Part shown: in pieces, positions 14,401 through 21,054 of the stretch
Position numbering within the stretch: the first letter of the stretch is position 1
Layout: every line of letters starts with the position of its first letter
NCBI GenBank assembly: GCA_044359885.1
Contig: JBIKLI010000028.1
Location: 1 to 21,054 of the forward strand
DNA from: CAIOSQ01 sp044359885
GTDB taxonomy: Bacteria > Pseudomonadota > Alphaproteobacteria > CACIAM-22H2
DNA: 21,054 nt
Direction: 5' to 3'
Program-made: the position numbers and the translations under genes
Notes under the pieces: model-generated
Database searches by the model: none
Told to the model about the DNA's origin: nothing
What the model saw: the letters and a program-made list of their open reading frames with translations, nothing else

Positions 14401-16162
14401 CGGGCAGGCGGAAGACCCCGATGCCGACGCGCCTCCGTCGCCGGTCCGGGCGACGGAACTCGAGAGCATCCTGACGCTTTGCGCCGCGCGCGGCCTCGGC
14501 GGCCGGATGCTGGAATGGCATTATCGGTCGCGCGATCCGTCGCTGATCCGGGTCTCCAACGCCGAGTTCTATGCCGACCGCCTGATCCTTCCGCCCTCGC
14601 CGCTGCAGCTGGACAGCGACTACGGCCTGTCCTTCGTGCGCGTGCCGGGCGTGTACAGCTCGAAGACGCGCGGCGGCGGGCGGGCGGGCACCAACCGGAT
14701 CGAGGCGGAGGCGATCGCCCGCCATGTCGCCAGCCACGCACGGACGCATCCGGAGCTGTCGCTGGGGATCGTCGCCTTCTCCAAGGCCCAGGCGGACATG
14801 CTGACCGAGACGCTGGAGGCCGCGCGGCGGGACGACCCGCTCCTCGACGCCTTCCTGCGCGAGGGCCGGTCCGAGGACGTCTTCGTCAAGAACATCGAGA
14901 ACGTGCAGGGCGACGAGCGCGACACGATCCTGATCAGCGTCGGCTACGGCCCGCACGAGCCGGGCGGACGGCTGGCCGCCATGAATTTCGGCCCGGTCAA
15001 CGCCGAGGGCGGCGAGCGGCGGCTCAACGTCGTCTTCACGCGCGCGCGGGCGCGTTGCGTGGTCTTCGCCTCCTTCGATCCCGGCGACATCGCGCTCGAC
15101 CGGACGTCGCGCGACGGCCCGCGGATCCTCAAGCGCTTCCTCGAGTTCGCGCGCAGCGGGCGGCTCGACCAGTCCCTGCCGTCCGGCGCAGGGGCTGACA
15201 GCCCGTTCGAGGCCGATGTCGCGCGCGAGATCGCCGCGCTCGGCTATCGCGCCGACCCCCAGGTCGGCAGCGCGGGGTTCCGCATCGACATCGGCGTGCG
15301 CCATCCCGAACGGCCGGGCCGCTACATCATGGCCGTCGAATGCGACGGCGCCACATGGCATGGCGCGCTGTGGGCGCGCGAACGCGACCGGTTGCGCCAG
15401 GACGTGCTCGAGGGGCTGGGCTGGCAGTTCCACCGGATCTGGAGCACCGACTGGTTCCATTCGCGATCGCGCGAGATCGACCGGTTGCGCGCGGCGCTGG
15501 CCGTGGCCGCCATGCGCGCCGATCAGGCCTCGCCGCTGCGCGGCGCGAATGCGGGGGCGACCGCCGACCCGGCGGAGGAGGAGCAGCCCGACGAGGATCA
15601 AGGTGCGGCGCTGCCGGCCGCCGACGCCGCGCCGCCCGCGGAGGTTCCTCACCTTGCCGACAGGCTGCGCATCCCGCCCTATGCCCGGGCCGCGATCGAG
15701 GCGCCGGCCAGCGGTGAACCGCACGAGATCCCGGCCGCGACGCTGGCCGAGATGGTGGTCCGCGTCGTCGAGGCGGAGGGTCCGGTCCATCTCGAGGAGG
15801 TCGCCCGCCGGATCGCGGCCGGTTTCGGCAAGTCGCGCAGCGGCGGCCGCATCCAGCAGGCGACGGCCGAGGCGCTCGCCCTGGCGCGGCGCGCCGGCCG
15901 CCTCGATTCGATGCGCGAGTTCTGGATGACCCCGGGGCAGAAAGTCTCGCCACCCGTCCGCGCCCGTCATGCCGAGACGCTGCCGACCACACGTGCCGCC
16001 TATCTGTCGCCCCTGGAGATCCGCGCTGCCGCGGCCGTCCTCGCGCGCGAATGCGGCGCGGTGCCGGCCGACGAGATGCCGCGCGCGATCGCGCGACTGC
16101 TGGGCTACCGGCGCCTGGGCAGGGACCTGGAGGCGCATATCCGCGCCGCGCTCGAAGGCTGA
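11432..16162 (+). CDS. DUF4011 - SF1 helicase - Vsr/DUF559-like nuclease - DUF3320 protein; candidate antiphage protein of the Hhe type
   Basis: A 1576-aa multidomain protein. The N-terminal DUF4011-like part has ARRRLVETGTRNRLIHVNRA. The superfamily 1 (DNA2/UPF1-like) helicase has Walker A GPPGTGKS (325-332, Lys331), DEAS box (945-948), GDQKQLPP (969-976), WHYRS (about 1029-1033), VQGDERD (1158-1164) and VVFTRAR (about 1200-1206); motifs I and II are about 610 residues apart because of a large insertion. A Vsr/DUF559-like nuclease follows (about 1257-1355): SPFE with Glu1260, RID with Asp1286, VECDGATWH with Glu1303, Asp1305 and His1310, then IWSTDWF. A DUF3320-like winged-helix segment lies at about 1436-1502. 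This order matches the single-gene defence candidate Hhe known from defence-island surveys. ATG at 11432 has GAGG 10 nt upstream. No partner gene is evident. Confidence 0.9.
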   Translation: MESQAATGLQALLDDARRRLVETGTRNRLIHVNRANPRTNALNIVGERADDVFATLRRRGKRMRLRALGKDRAEDATGEADGPDLAEDYLAAGDDARRDDAFLDTPLGPDGLQKRLLRLAGEARTAEEEQGVNILYLALGFLSWFEDPASRIRREAPLVLLPVDLVRNERGSGFELRRRDDDLVANLPLQERLRRDFGIVLPEIEESEDWAPGAYFEAVAGMVSGLPRWAVAPDAMQLGFFSFAKLLMLRDLDPANWPEGRLGSLDLMRRLLRDGFEEDAPLFGARDRLDDRLDPAALLHIVDADASQAKVIEEVRAGRNLVVQGPPGTGKSQTIANIVAAAVHDGKTVLFMAEKMAALEVVHGRLVRCGLADICLELHSRSASRKAVLTEIARTLEAGARPLPAPADPAALREARAQLNAIAALLHDRVPGRDYTPFATIAEIAGLIGRGVPPPTIAQDGLAALSNAERAALAQAVGAHAARAADAGPARRHPFAGSTAEDLQPTDLARLGEELTAARGAIAGLVAALGALGGFLPVPASPTLRDGETLCALLDLLGAIPAASRPLAIHLFAHATDGPVDAALAAGLAWQQAREAAEPVFAATAWTGDATALRAPIAGGVASLIARFMPAYRRASAHLAGLLRSELPKTAALRLDLVDRLLDIARLRANLAAEAPLLAAALGPHWRGESTDFAAARAVLAQVAAIRATARLAAAPDLAAALEGLPAAAARHADLAASVAAARRTVAAVFGRLAADATVDRDGFALGEMAARCAALADGIGRYGQWVALRRGMAQLEAWGLGTLVAAIEEERLAPAAAVDEFLYASAEARWAHARAALPALSELRGTDRHEAVRSFQDLERARMTEVRGAVLARHRSHLPRGAAGEMGHILGEIAKRRGHKPIRSLVAAAGTALTRIKPVFLMSPVSIAQFLPPGRLSFDLLIVDEASQVRPEDALGAVARASQIVVVGDQKQLPPTSFFDRLTSDAPEDGQAEDPDADAPPSPVRATELESILTLCAARGLGGRMLEWHYRSRDPSLIRVSNAEFYADRLILPPSPLQLDSDYGLSFVRVPGVYSSKTRGGGRAGTNRIEAEAIARHVASHARTHPELSLGIVAFSKAQADMLTETLEAARRDDPLLDAFLREGRSEDVFVKNIENVQGDERDTILISVGYGPHEPGGRLAAMNFGPVNAEGGERRLNVVFTRARARCVVFASFDPGDIALDRTSRDGPRILKRFLEFARSGRLDQSLPSGAGADSPFEADVAREIAALGYRADPQVGSAGFRIDIGVRHPERPGRYIMAVECDGATWHGALWARERDRLRQDVLEGLGWQFHRIWSTDWFHSRSREIDRLRAALAVAAMRADQASPLRGANAGATADPAEEEQPDEDQGAALPAADAAPPAEVPHLADRLRIPPYARAAIEAPASGEPHEIPAATLAEMVVRVVEAEGPVHLEEVARRIAAGFGKSRSGGRIQQATAEALALARRAGRLDSMREFWMTPGQKVSPPVRARHAETLPTTRAAYLSPLEIRAAAAVLARECGAVPADEMPRAIARLLGYRRLGRDLEAHIRAALEG

Positions 16163-16255
16163 CCAGCGGGCGACCTGTCCCCTGGAAACCCGGTCCATGA
16201 TCGGCGACACTCCGGTTGCCGTGCTTCGCGGCGCGGCACCATGAAGGCACGGGAC

Positions 16256-16260
16256 GGGAG
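16256..16260 (+). promoter_or_regulatory. Shine-Dalgarno fixing the GTG start of the TPR-glycosyltransferase gene
   Basis: GGGAG at 16256-16260 lies 6 nt before GTG 16267. The frame is open further upstream to a TTG at 16216, which has no comparable ribosome-binding site, so the GTG is chosen. Confidence 0.7.
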
Positions 16261-16266
16261 CACGGC

Positions 16267-18309
16267 GTGGATCCGAGGAACAAGGGCAATCCGGCGGCGG
16301 CGCGCGCCGCCATGCTCCAGGCGCGGTTCAACCAGGGGCTCGAACACCACCAGGCCGGACGCCTGGCCGAAGCGCGGGCGATCTACGAAGGCATCCTCGC
16401 GATCGACAAGCGCCACTCCGACAGCCTGCACCTGCTGGGCATGGTCGCGCATGCGGAAGGCGATCTGGAGACGGCCGAGTCGCTGGTGCGTCAGGCGCTG
16501 AAACTTCAGCCGCGCGCCGACATCTACCACAACAATCTCGGCAACGTGCTCAAGGACCTGCGGCGACCCGACGAGGCCTTCGAGCACTACCGCAAGGCGT
16601 TCGCGCTCAACCCGTCCAACCCCTGGGCCTGCACCAATCTCGGGGCGAGCTACGCCGATCACGGCCAGCCCGACAAGGCGATCGAGCATTACGAGAAGGC
16701 GCTGCGCCTCAATCCCGACTTCTATGACGCCCTGTTCAACCTGGCGCTGACGCTGCGCGGACTTGGCCGCTTCGAACGCGCCGAAGATTGCCTGCGGCGC
16801 GCGATCGCCGCGATCCCCGAAAAGGCCGAGGCCCACTACACGCTCGGCCAGCTGCTGCTGCTGGGCGGTCGCTTCGCGGAGGGCTGGCCCGAATACGACT
16901 GGCGCTGGCGCCTGGGGCATTACGCGTGGCTGCGCGAGATCCACGGGCCGTTCTCCCAGCCGCAATGGAACGGCGAGCCGCTGCATGGCAGGACGATCCT
17001 GGTCTACGCCGAGCAGGGCATGGGCGACACGATCCAGTTCATGCGCCACCTGCCCGACGTCGTCGCGCGCGGCGGCCGCGTCGTCTTCGCCGTGCATCCA
17101 CGCCTCAAGCGACTGATCGGGGAGATCCCCGGCGTGCGTGTCGTCGATCTCGACGGCGTGCCACTGCCGCCGTTCGACGTCCACGTCCCGCTGCTCAGCC
17201 TGCCGCGGGTGCTTGGGATCATGTCCGTGGCCGAGATCCCGCCCGCCCCCCCCTATCTGCGCGCCGATGCGCAGCGCGTCGCGCGCTGGCGCGCGCGCCT
17301 TGCGCATGTGCCGGGGTTCCGGGTCGGCATCGCCTGGCAGGGCAATCCACGCGCCCTGATCGACAAGGGGCGCTCGCCGCCGCTGGCCGCCTTCGAGGCG
17401 ATCGCGCGGATCCCCGGCGTCTCGCTGGTCTCGCTCCAGCAGCAGGACGGCATGGAGCAGCTGGCGACGCTGCCGCCAGGCATGGCCGTCGAGCGCCCGG
17501 AGGACGGCGTCGACACCGAGGGCGCCTTCCTCGACACCGCGGCGATCATGGAATGCCTCGATCTGATCGTCGTCTCGGACTCGGCGATCGCCCACGTCGC
17601 CGGCGCGCTGGGACGACCGGTCTGGGTGCCGCTGCAGAAGGTGCCGGACTGGCGGTTCCTGCTCGATGGCGAGACGACGCGCTGGTACCCGTCCATGCGG
17701 CTCTTCCGCCAGCAGACGGCCGGGGACTGGCCGTCCGCCTTCGCCGCGATCGCGTCGGCGCTGCGCGAGCGGCTGGGCGCCGCGGCCGCATCCGTCGCTG
17801 CCTCGGTGGCGGTGGCGGCACCAGCGCCGGAGGACGCCAGCCGGATGCCGCTGGTGCCCCAGTCCTGGGGCGAGATCATCGACAAGATCACCATCCTCGA
17901 GATCAAGTCCGAGAAGCTCTCCGATCACGCCAAGCTCGCCAATGTCCGGCGCGAACTCGGCGCGCTGACCGAGGTGCGCGAGCGGCACTTTCCGGCCCAT
18001 GCCGGCCTCGCCGCGCTGTCGGCGAATCTGAAATCGGTCAATGAAGCGCTCTGGACCATCGAGGACGACCTGCGCGACTGCGAACGCGCCAAGGATTTCG
18101 GCGAGAAGTTCGTGCTGCTCGCGCGCGCCGTCTACGTCACCAACGACCGGCGCGCCGCCGTGAAGCGCGAGATCAATGCGTTGCTCGGCTCGGCGCTGGT
18201 CGAGGAGAAATCCTATGCGGCCTACGCCGACGACCTCGAGCAGGCCGCCGCGGCGCTCGCCAGCGCGGCACGCGCCCTGCCACCTGCCGCCGCCGTCGGC
18301 GCGGATTGA
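16267..18309 (+). CDS. TPR - GT-B glycosyltransferase-like - DUF6165 fusion protein
   Basis: A 680-aa protein in three parts. Residues about 15-215 hold some six tetratricopeptide repeats (for example NLGNVLKDLRRPDEAFEHYR and NLGASYADHGQPDKAIEHYE). Residues about 235-500 resemble the heptosyltransferase/GT9-like GT-B domain found after TPRs in many alphaproteobacterial proteins: ILVYAEQGMGDTIQF (EQGMGDT at 249-255), VGIAWQGNP (353-361) and VVSDSAIAHVAGALGRPVWV (Asp438, His443). After an Ala/Pro-rich linker (about 500-530) the last part (about 531-655) matches DUF6165: WGEIIDKITILEIKSEKL, LWTIEDDLRDCERAKDFG. No signal peptide; probably cytosolic. Donor and acceptor are unknown; glycan or protein O-glycosylation are possibilities. 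Start chosen from the GGGAG site. It lies 104 nt after the DUF4011 gene. Confidence 0.85.
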   Translation: MDPRNKGNPAAARAAMLQARFNQGLEHHQAGRLAEARAIYEGILAIDKRHSDSLHLLGMVAHAEGDLETAESLVRQALKLQPRADIYHNNLGNVLKDLRRPDEAFEHYRKAFALNPSNPWACTNLGASYADHGQPDKAIEHYEKALRLNPDFYDALFNLALTLRGLGRFERAEDCLRRAIAAIPEKAEAHYTLGQLLLLGGRFAEGWPEYDWRWRLGHYAWLREIHGPFSQPQWNGEPLHGRTILVYAEQGMGDTIQFMRHLPDVVARGGRVVFAVHPRLKRLIGEIPGVRVVDLDGVPLPPFDVHVPLLSLPRVLGIMSVAEIPPAPPYLRADAQRVARWRARLAHVPGFRVGIAWQGNPRALIDKGRSPPLAAFEAIARIPGVSLVSLQQQDGMEQLATLPPGMAVERPEDGVDTEGAFLDTAAIMECLDLIVVSDSAIAHVAGALGRPVWVPLQKVPDWRFLLDGETTRWYPSMRLFRQQTAGDWPSAFAAIASALRERLGAAAASVAASVAVAAPAPEDASRMPLVPQSWGEIIDKITILEIKSEKLSDHAKLANVRRELGALTEVRERHFPAHAGLAALSANLKSVNEALWTIEDDLRDCERAKDFGEKFVLLARAVYVTNDRRAAVKREINALLGSALVEEKSYAAYADDLEQAAAALASAARALPPAAAVGAD

Positions 18310-18311
18310 GG

Positions 18312-18338
18312 CGGCGCGGACGGCGCCGATCTTCGCTT
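18312..18338 (+). terminator. Weak candidate terminator after the TPR-glycosyltransferase gene
   Basis: CGGCGC (18312-18317), loop GGACG, GCGCCG (18323-18328), then ATCTTCGCTT. It begins 3 nt after the stop codon. The stem is GC-only and the tail is only moderately T-rich, so it may be a weak intrinsic terminator. It abuts the -35 box of the next promoter. Confidence 0.35.
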
Positions 18339-18364
18339 GACGCGACGCGCCCGCGGCGTAAAGC
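18337..18364 (+). promoter_or_regulatory. Candidate sigma70-type promoter of the antiporter gene
   Basis: TTGACG (18337-18342), 16 nt, TAAAGC (18359-18364). The -35 is strong, the -10 is a partial match. The transcript would start near 18371 and leave a leader of about 27 nt before the ATG at 18398, which has GGAG (18386-18389) 8 nt upstream. Confidence 0.5.
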
Positions 18365-18397
18365 CTCGGGCGCAGACACTTGGACGGAGTCCTGTCG

Positions 18398-19831
18398 ATG
18401 AAACGGTCCCGGTTGCGGTGCCTCTCCGCCGCGGCGCTCGCCTCGGTCTCTCTGCTCGCCGCCTCGGTCGCTTCGGCGGCCGAACTGGACGGCGCGCGGC
18501 TCGGCTTCGTCTGGTCGGTCCCGTTCATCGGCATCCTGCTGTCGATCGCGATCCTGCCGCTGGTGACGCCGCAACTCTGGCACCATCATTTCGGCAAGAT
18601 CACCGCAGCCTGGGCCGCCGCCTTCATCCTGCCCTACGCGATCCTGGACGGGGCCGGCGCCACGGCCGCCCAGGTCGTCCACGTGATGCTGGGAGAATAC
18701 ATCCCCTTCATCATCCTCGTCGGCTCGCTGTTCGTGATCGCCGGCGGCGTCCACCTGCGCGGCAACCTGCATGGCAGCCCCAAGACGAACACGATCCTGC
18801 TGGCCGCGGGCACCGGGATCGCCAGCATCACCGGCACCACCGGCGCCGCAATGCTGCTGGTGCGCGCGGTGATCCGCGCCAACGACGAGCGGTTGCACAA
18901 CGCCCATGTGATGGTGTTCTTCATCTTCCTGGTCGCCAATATCGGCGGGTCGCTGACGCCGCTGGGCGATCCGCCGCTCTTCCTGGGCTTCCTCAAGGGC
19001 GTCGGCTTCTTCTGGCCGACGGTCCACATGCTGCTTCCCATGCTGCTCGTCTCGGCGATCTTGCTGGCGGTCTTCTATGTCATCGACAGCCATTTCTATG
19101 GCCGCGACGCCGCGTTCCGGGCGCGCCGCGACCCGACGCCGGACACGCCCAAGGGCCTGAGCATCGAGGGCGGGATCAACATCTGGCTGCTCCTGGGCGT
19201 GATGTGCGCCGTCCTGGTCAGCGGCATCTGGAAGCCCGGCATCTCCTGGAACGTCATGGGGACCGAGGTCCCGTTGCAGGGCGTCGTGCGCGACGCGGTG
19301 CTGATCGGCCTCGCCTGGGCGTCGCTGAAGCTGACTCCGCCGGCGTGCCGGGCCGCCAACGCCTTCACCTGGGGGCCGATCCTGGAGGTCGCCAAGCTCT
19401 TCGCCGGCATCTTCGTCACCATCGTGCCGGTGATCGCCATGCTCAAGGCCGGCGAGAAGGGCGCCTTCTCGGCGATCGTGCATCTCGTCACGAAACCCGA
19501 CGGGTCTCCCGACGACGTCGCCTATTTCTGGCTGACCGGAAGCCTGTCGAGCTTTCTGGACAACGCGCCCACCTATCTCGTGTTCTTCAACATGGCCGGC
19601 GGCGATCCCGCTCAGCTCATGGGCCCCATGGCGACGACGCTGCTCGCGATTTCGGCCGGCGCCGTGTTCATGGGCGCCAACACGTATATCGGCAACGCGC
19701 CGAACTTCATGGTCAAGGCGGTCGCGGAGGAGAACGGCGTGAAGATGCCGAGCTTCTTCGGGTACATGCTCTGGTCCTGCGCCATCCTGCTGCCCTGCTT
19801 CCTCCTCGTGACGGTGATCTTCTTCCGATGA
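18398..19831 (+). CDS. Sodium:proton antiporter, NhaD/UIT6-like (ion transporter superfamily)
   Basis: A 477-aa polytopic membrane protein. The first about 29 residues (MKRSRLRCLSAAALASVSLL, ending ASAAE) look like a cleavable signal peptide, followed by about 11-12 hydrophobic segments. Family-like motifs are GTGIASITGTTGAAMLLVRA, NIGGSLTPLGDPPLFLGFLK, a symmetry-related SLSSFLDNAPTYLVFF and ANTYIGNAPNFMVKA; these paired re-entrant motifs are typical of the ion transporter superfamily, and close relatives are annotated as sodium:proton antiporters (NhaD or UIT6). The substrate is not proven; an organic or other anion is possible. The ATG at 18398 is chosen over the upstream TTG because of GGAG 8 nt before it. 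Its stop overlaps the next gene in ATGA. Confidence 0.86.
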   Translation: MKRSRLRCLSAAALASVSLLAASVASAAELDGARLGFVWSVPFIGILLSIAILPLVTPQLWHHHFGKITAAWAAAFILPYAILDGAGATAAQVVHVMLGEYIPFIILVGSLFVIAGGVHLRGNLHGSPKTNTILLAAGTGIASITGTTGAAMLLVRAVIRANDERLHNAHVMVFFIFLVANIGGSLTPLGDPPLFLGFLKGVGFFWPTVHMLLPMLLVSAILLAVFYVIDSHFYGRDAAFRARRDPTPDTPKGLSIEGGINIWLLLGVMCAVLVSGIWKPGISWNVMGTEVPLQGVVRDAVLIGLAWASLKLTPPACRAANAFTWGPILEVAKLFAGIFVTIVPVIAMLKAGEKGAFSAIVHLVTKPDGSPDDVAYFWLTGSLSSFLDNAPTYLVFFNMAGGDPAQLMGPMATTLLAISAGAVFMGANTYIGNAPNFMVKAVAEENGVKMPSFFGYMLWSCAILLPCFLLVTVIFFR

Positions 19832-20943
19832 CAGCCCTGCTCTTCACGCCCGTCCCGCTCGGGCCGCTGGCCGCGCCGAACCGCATCGCGGTGGCGCCGA
19901 TGTGCCAGTATGCCGCCATCGACGGGGTACCTCAGCCCTGGCACCGCCAGCATCTGGGGGCGCTCGCGGTCTCCGGCGCCGGGGTCGTCGTCGCCGAGGC
20001 GACCGGCGTCGTGCCGGAGGCGCGCATCACCCATGGCTGCACCGGCCTCTGGAACGACGCCCAGGAACGCGCCTGGGGGGATCTGGTGCGCGACATGAAG
20101 GCCGTCGGCCCGGGGCTCGTCGGGATCCAGCTGGCGCATGCCGGGCGCAAGGCCTCTTCGCAGCGCCCTTGGGAGGGCGGCGCCCCGATCCCGGCCGGTG
20201 CCGCGGAGAGACCCTGGCAGACGGTCTCGGCAACCGCGGCCCCGCATGCCGAGGGATGGCACGCGCCCGAGGCGCTCGACGCCGGCGGGATCTCGGCCAT
20301 CGCCGACGCCTTCGCCGCCAGCGCACGCCGGGCGCTGCGCGCGGGGTTCGATCTGGTCGAACTTCATGCCGCCCATGGCTATCTGCTGCACCAGTTCTTC
20401 TCGCCCCTGTCCAACACCCGCACCGACGCCTATGGCGGGACCCTCGAGCGGCGGATGCGTGCGCCGCTGGAGATCGCCGCCGCGCTGCGCGGCAGCTGGC
20501 CGCGCGATCGCGTGCTGGGCGCGCGCATCAGCGGCAGCGACTGGGCAGAGGGCGGCGCCGGGCCGCAGGACGCCGTCGTCTTCGCACGCGAACTCAAGGC
20601 GCTGGGCTACGATTTCGTCTGCGTCAGCTCCGGCGCGCTGGCGCAGTCGCGGATCAAGGTCGGGCCGGGCTACCAGGTGCCCTTCGCCGCCCAGGTCAAG
20701 CGCGAGGCCGGGATCGCGACCCGCGCCGTCGGCATGATCGTCACGCCGCGTCAGGCCGAAGACATCCTGCGCGCCGGCGACGCCGACCAGATCGCGCTTG
20801 CCCGCGCCTTCATCGACGATCCGCGCTGGCCCTGGCGCGCCGCGGAGGCGCTCGGCGCCCCGGCACCGGTGCCGCCGCAATGCCTGCGCGGCCGCCCGGA
20901 CACCTGGCCGGGCGCGGCGCTCTACCGGCAAGCCGAGACCTGA
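19828..20943 (+). CDS. NADH:flavin oxidoreductase, old yellow enzyme family (YqjM-like)
   Basis: A 371-aa FMN-dependent TIM-barrel ene-reductase. The YqjM-class markers are Cys26 and Tyr28 in APMCQYA, followed by WHRQHLG, GIQLAHAGRKAS, ELHAAHGYLLHQFFSPLSN with the substrate-binding histidine pair, and RTDAYGGTLERRMR. The C-terminal FMN phosphate site is in VGMIVTPRQAEDILRAGDAD and DQIALARAFIDDP. The family reduces activated C=C bonds with NAD(P)H; the physiological substrate is usually unknown. The ATG lies in an ATGA overlap with the antiporter stop, so the two are probably co-translated. Length is normal. Confidence 0.94.
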   Translation: MTALLFTPVPLGPLAAPNRIAVAPMCQYAAIDGVPQPWHRQHLGALAVSGAGVVVAEATGVVPEARITHGCTGLWNDAQERAWGDLVRDMKAVGPGLVGIQLAHAGRKASSQRPWEGGAPIPAGAAERPWQTVSATAAPHAEGWHAPEALDAGGISAIADAFAASARRALRAGFDLVELHAAHGYLLHQFFSPLSNTRTDAYGGTLERRMRAPLEIAAALRGSWPRDRVLGARISGSDWAEGGAGPQDAVVFARELKALGYDFVCVSSGALAQSRIKVGPGYQVPFAAQVKREAGIATRAVGMIVTPRQAEDILRAGDADQIALARAFIDDPRWPWRAAEALGAPAPVPPQCLRGRPDTWPGAALYRQAET

Positions 20944-20974
20944 AATCCCGGCGCCGCGAAGCGGACAGGGGCGC

Positions 20975-21004
20975 TTGCACGCGAAACTTGCTGGCGCCTA
21001 TCCT
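20975..21004 (+). promoter_or_regulatory. Weak candidate promoter near the right edge
   Basis: TTGCAC (20975-20980), 18 nt, TATCCT (20999-21004). An ATG at 21014 (MAMRVDGATRPP) stays open to the window end, so a gene could begin there with a very short leader. Too little sequence remains to judge; the other bases after 20943 show nothing clear. Confidence 0.25.
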
Positions 21005-21054
21005 TCGCGCGACATGGCGATGCGTGTAGACGGGGCGACGCGGCCGCCGCCTGC

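Noticed and set aside
12479..16210. A 1243-codon open frame on the minus strand opposite the DUF4011-helicase gene
   Set aside because: It is a shadow of the GC-rich sense gene: Arg/Gly/Ala-rich translation, no domain or motif, while the plus strand has complete helicase and nuclease motifs.
16216..16266. Upstream TTG start (16216) for the TPR protein, or an ATG at 16242
   Set aside because: The TTG has no ribosome-binding site, and the ATG at 16242 is in another frame; GTG at 16267 has GGGAG at 6 nt.
16105..18534. An 809-codon open frame on the minus strand opposite the TPR-glycosyltransferase gene
   Set aside because: No recognisable motif and it crosses three features; the plus-strand frame has TPR and glycosyltransferase motifs.

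Overview
The window is about 21 kb of very GC-rich DNA (roughly 70 % by eye) with tightly packed genes, many of them joined by ATGA or GTGA stop/start overlaps. The codon bias, the gcvT-gcvH-gcvPA-gcvPB order behind a tandem glycine riboswitch, the ispH-thrB-(x)-rnhA order, class 2 PyrD and a VPAP-type PEP-CTERM-like tail together suggest an alphaproteobacterium, probably Rhodospirillales-like. No 16S or other species marker is present, so this is inference. No tRNA, rRNA, CRISPR array, insertion sequence or phage gene was seen; the region looks chromosomal.

Layout. (1) 1-3408, minus strand: a glycine cleavage operon (gcvT, gcvH, gcvPA, partial gcvPB) with a sigma70-like promoter (3381-3408), a tandem glycine riboswitch (about 3156-3360) and a translational-type expression platform next to the gcvT Shine-Dalgarno. 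(2) 3405-4207, minus: a dual-CDGSH iron-sulfur protein overlapped by a small lipoprotein. (3) 4410-7546, plus: ispH, thrB, a periplasmic SIMPL-domain protein and rnhA, the last three chained by GTGA overlaps or short gaps. (4) 7699-7959, plus: an 86-aa conserved orphan, ending in a hairpin that contains both its stop codon and that of convergent pyrD. (5) 7970-9363, minus: a DUF952 protein overlapped by pyrD. (6) 9462-11387, plus: a secreted endonuclease/exonuclease/phosphatase-fold protein with a PEP-CTERM-like C-terminus. (7) 11432-16162, plus: a 1576-aa DUF4011 - superfamily 1 helicase - Vsr/DUF559-like nuclease - DUF3320 protein, the architecture of the single-gene antiphage system called Hhe. 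(8) 16267-18309, plus: a TPR - GT-B glycosyltransferase-like - DUF6165 fusion. (9) 18398-20943, plus: an NhaD/UIT6-type sodium:proton antiporter coupled by ATGA to a YqjM-type old yellow enzyme. The last 111 bases hold a possible promoter and perhaps the first codons of another gene.

Most of the window is core metabolism: one-carbon/glycine catabolism, isoprenoid precursor synthesis, threonine synthesis, DNA/RNA hybrid removal and pyrimidine synthesis. The accessory part is 9.4-18.3 kb: an exported nuclease, a large candidate defence helicase-nuclease, and an unusual glycosyltransferase fusion. The most interesting items are the Hhe-like gene, the atypical PEP-CTERM-like nuclease immediately upstream of it, the TPR-GT-DUF6165 fusion, and the compact RNA/DNA structures (riboswitch platform, shared-stop hairpin).
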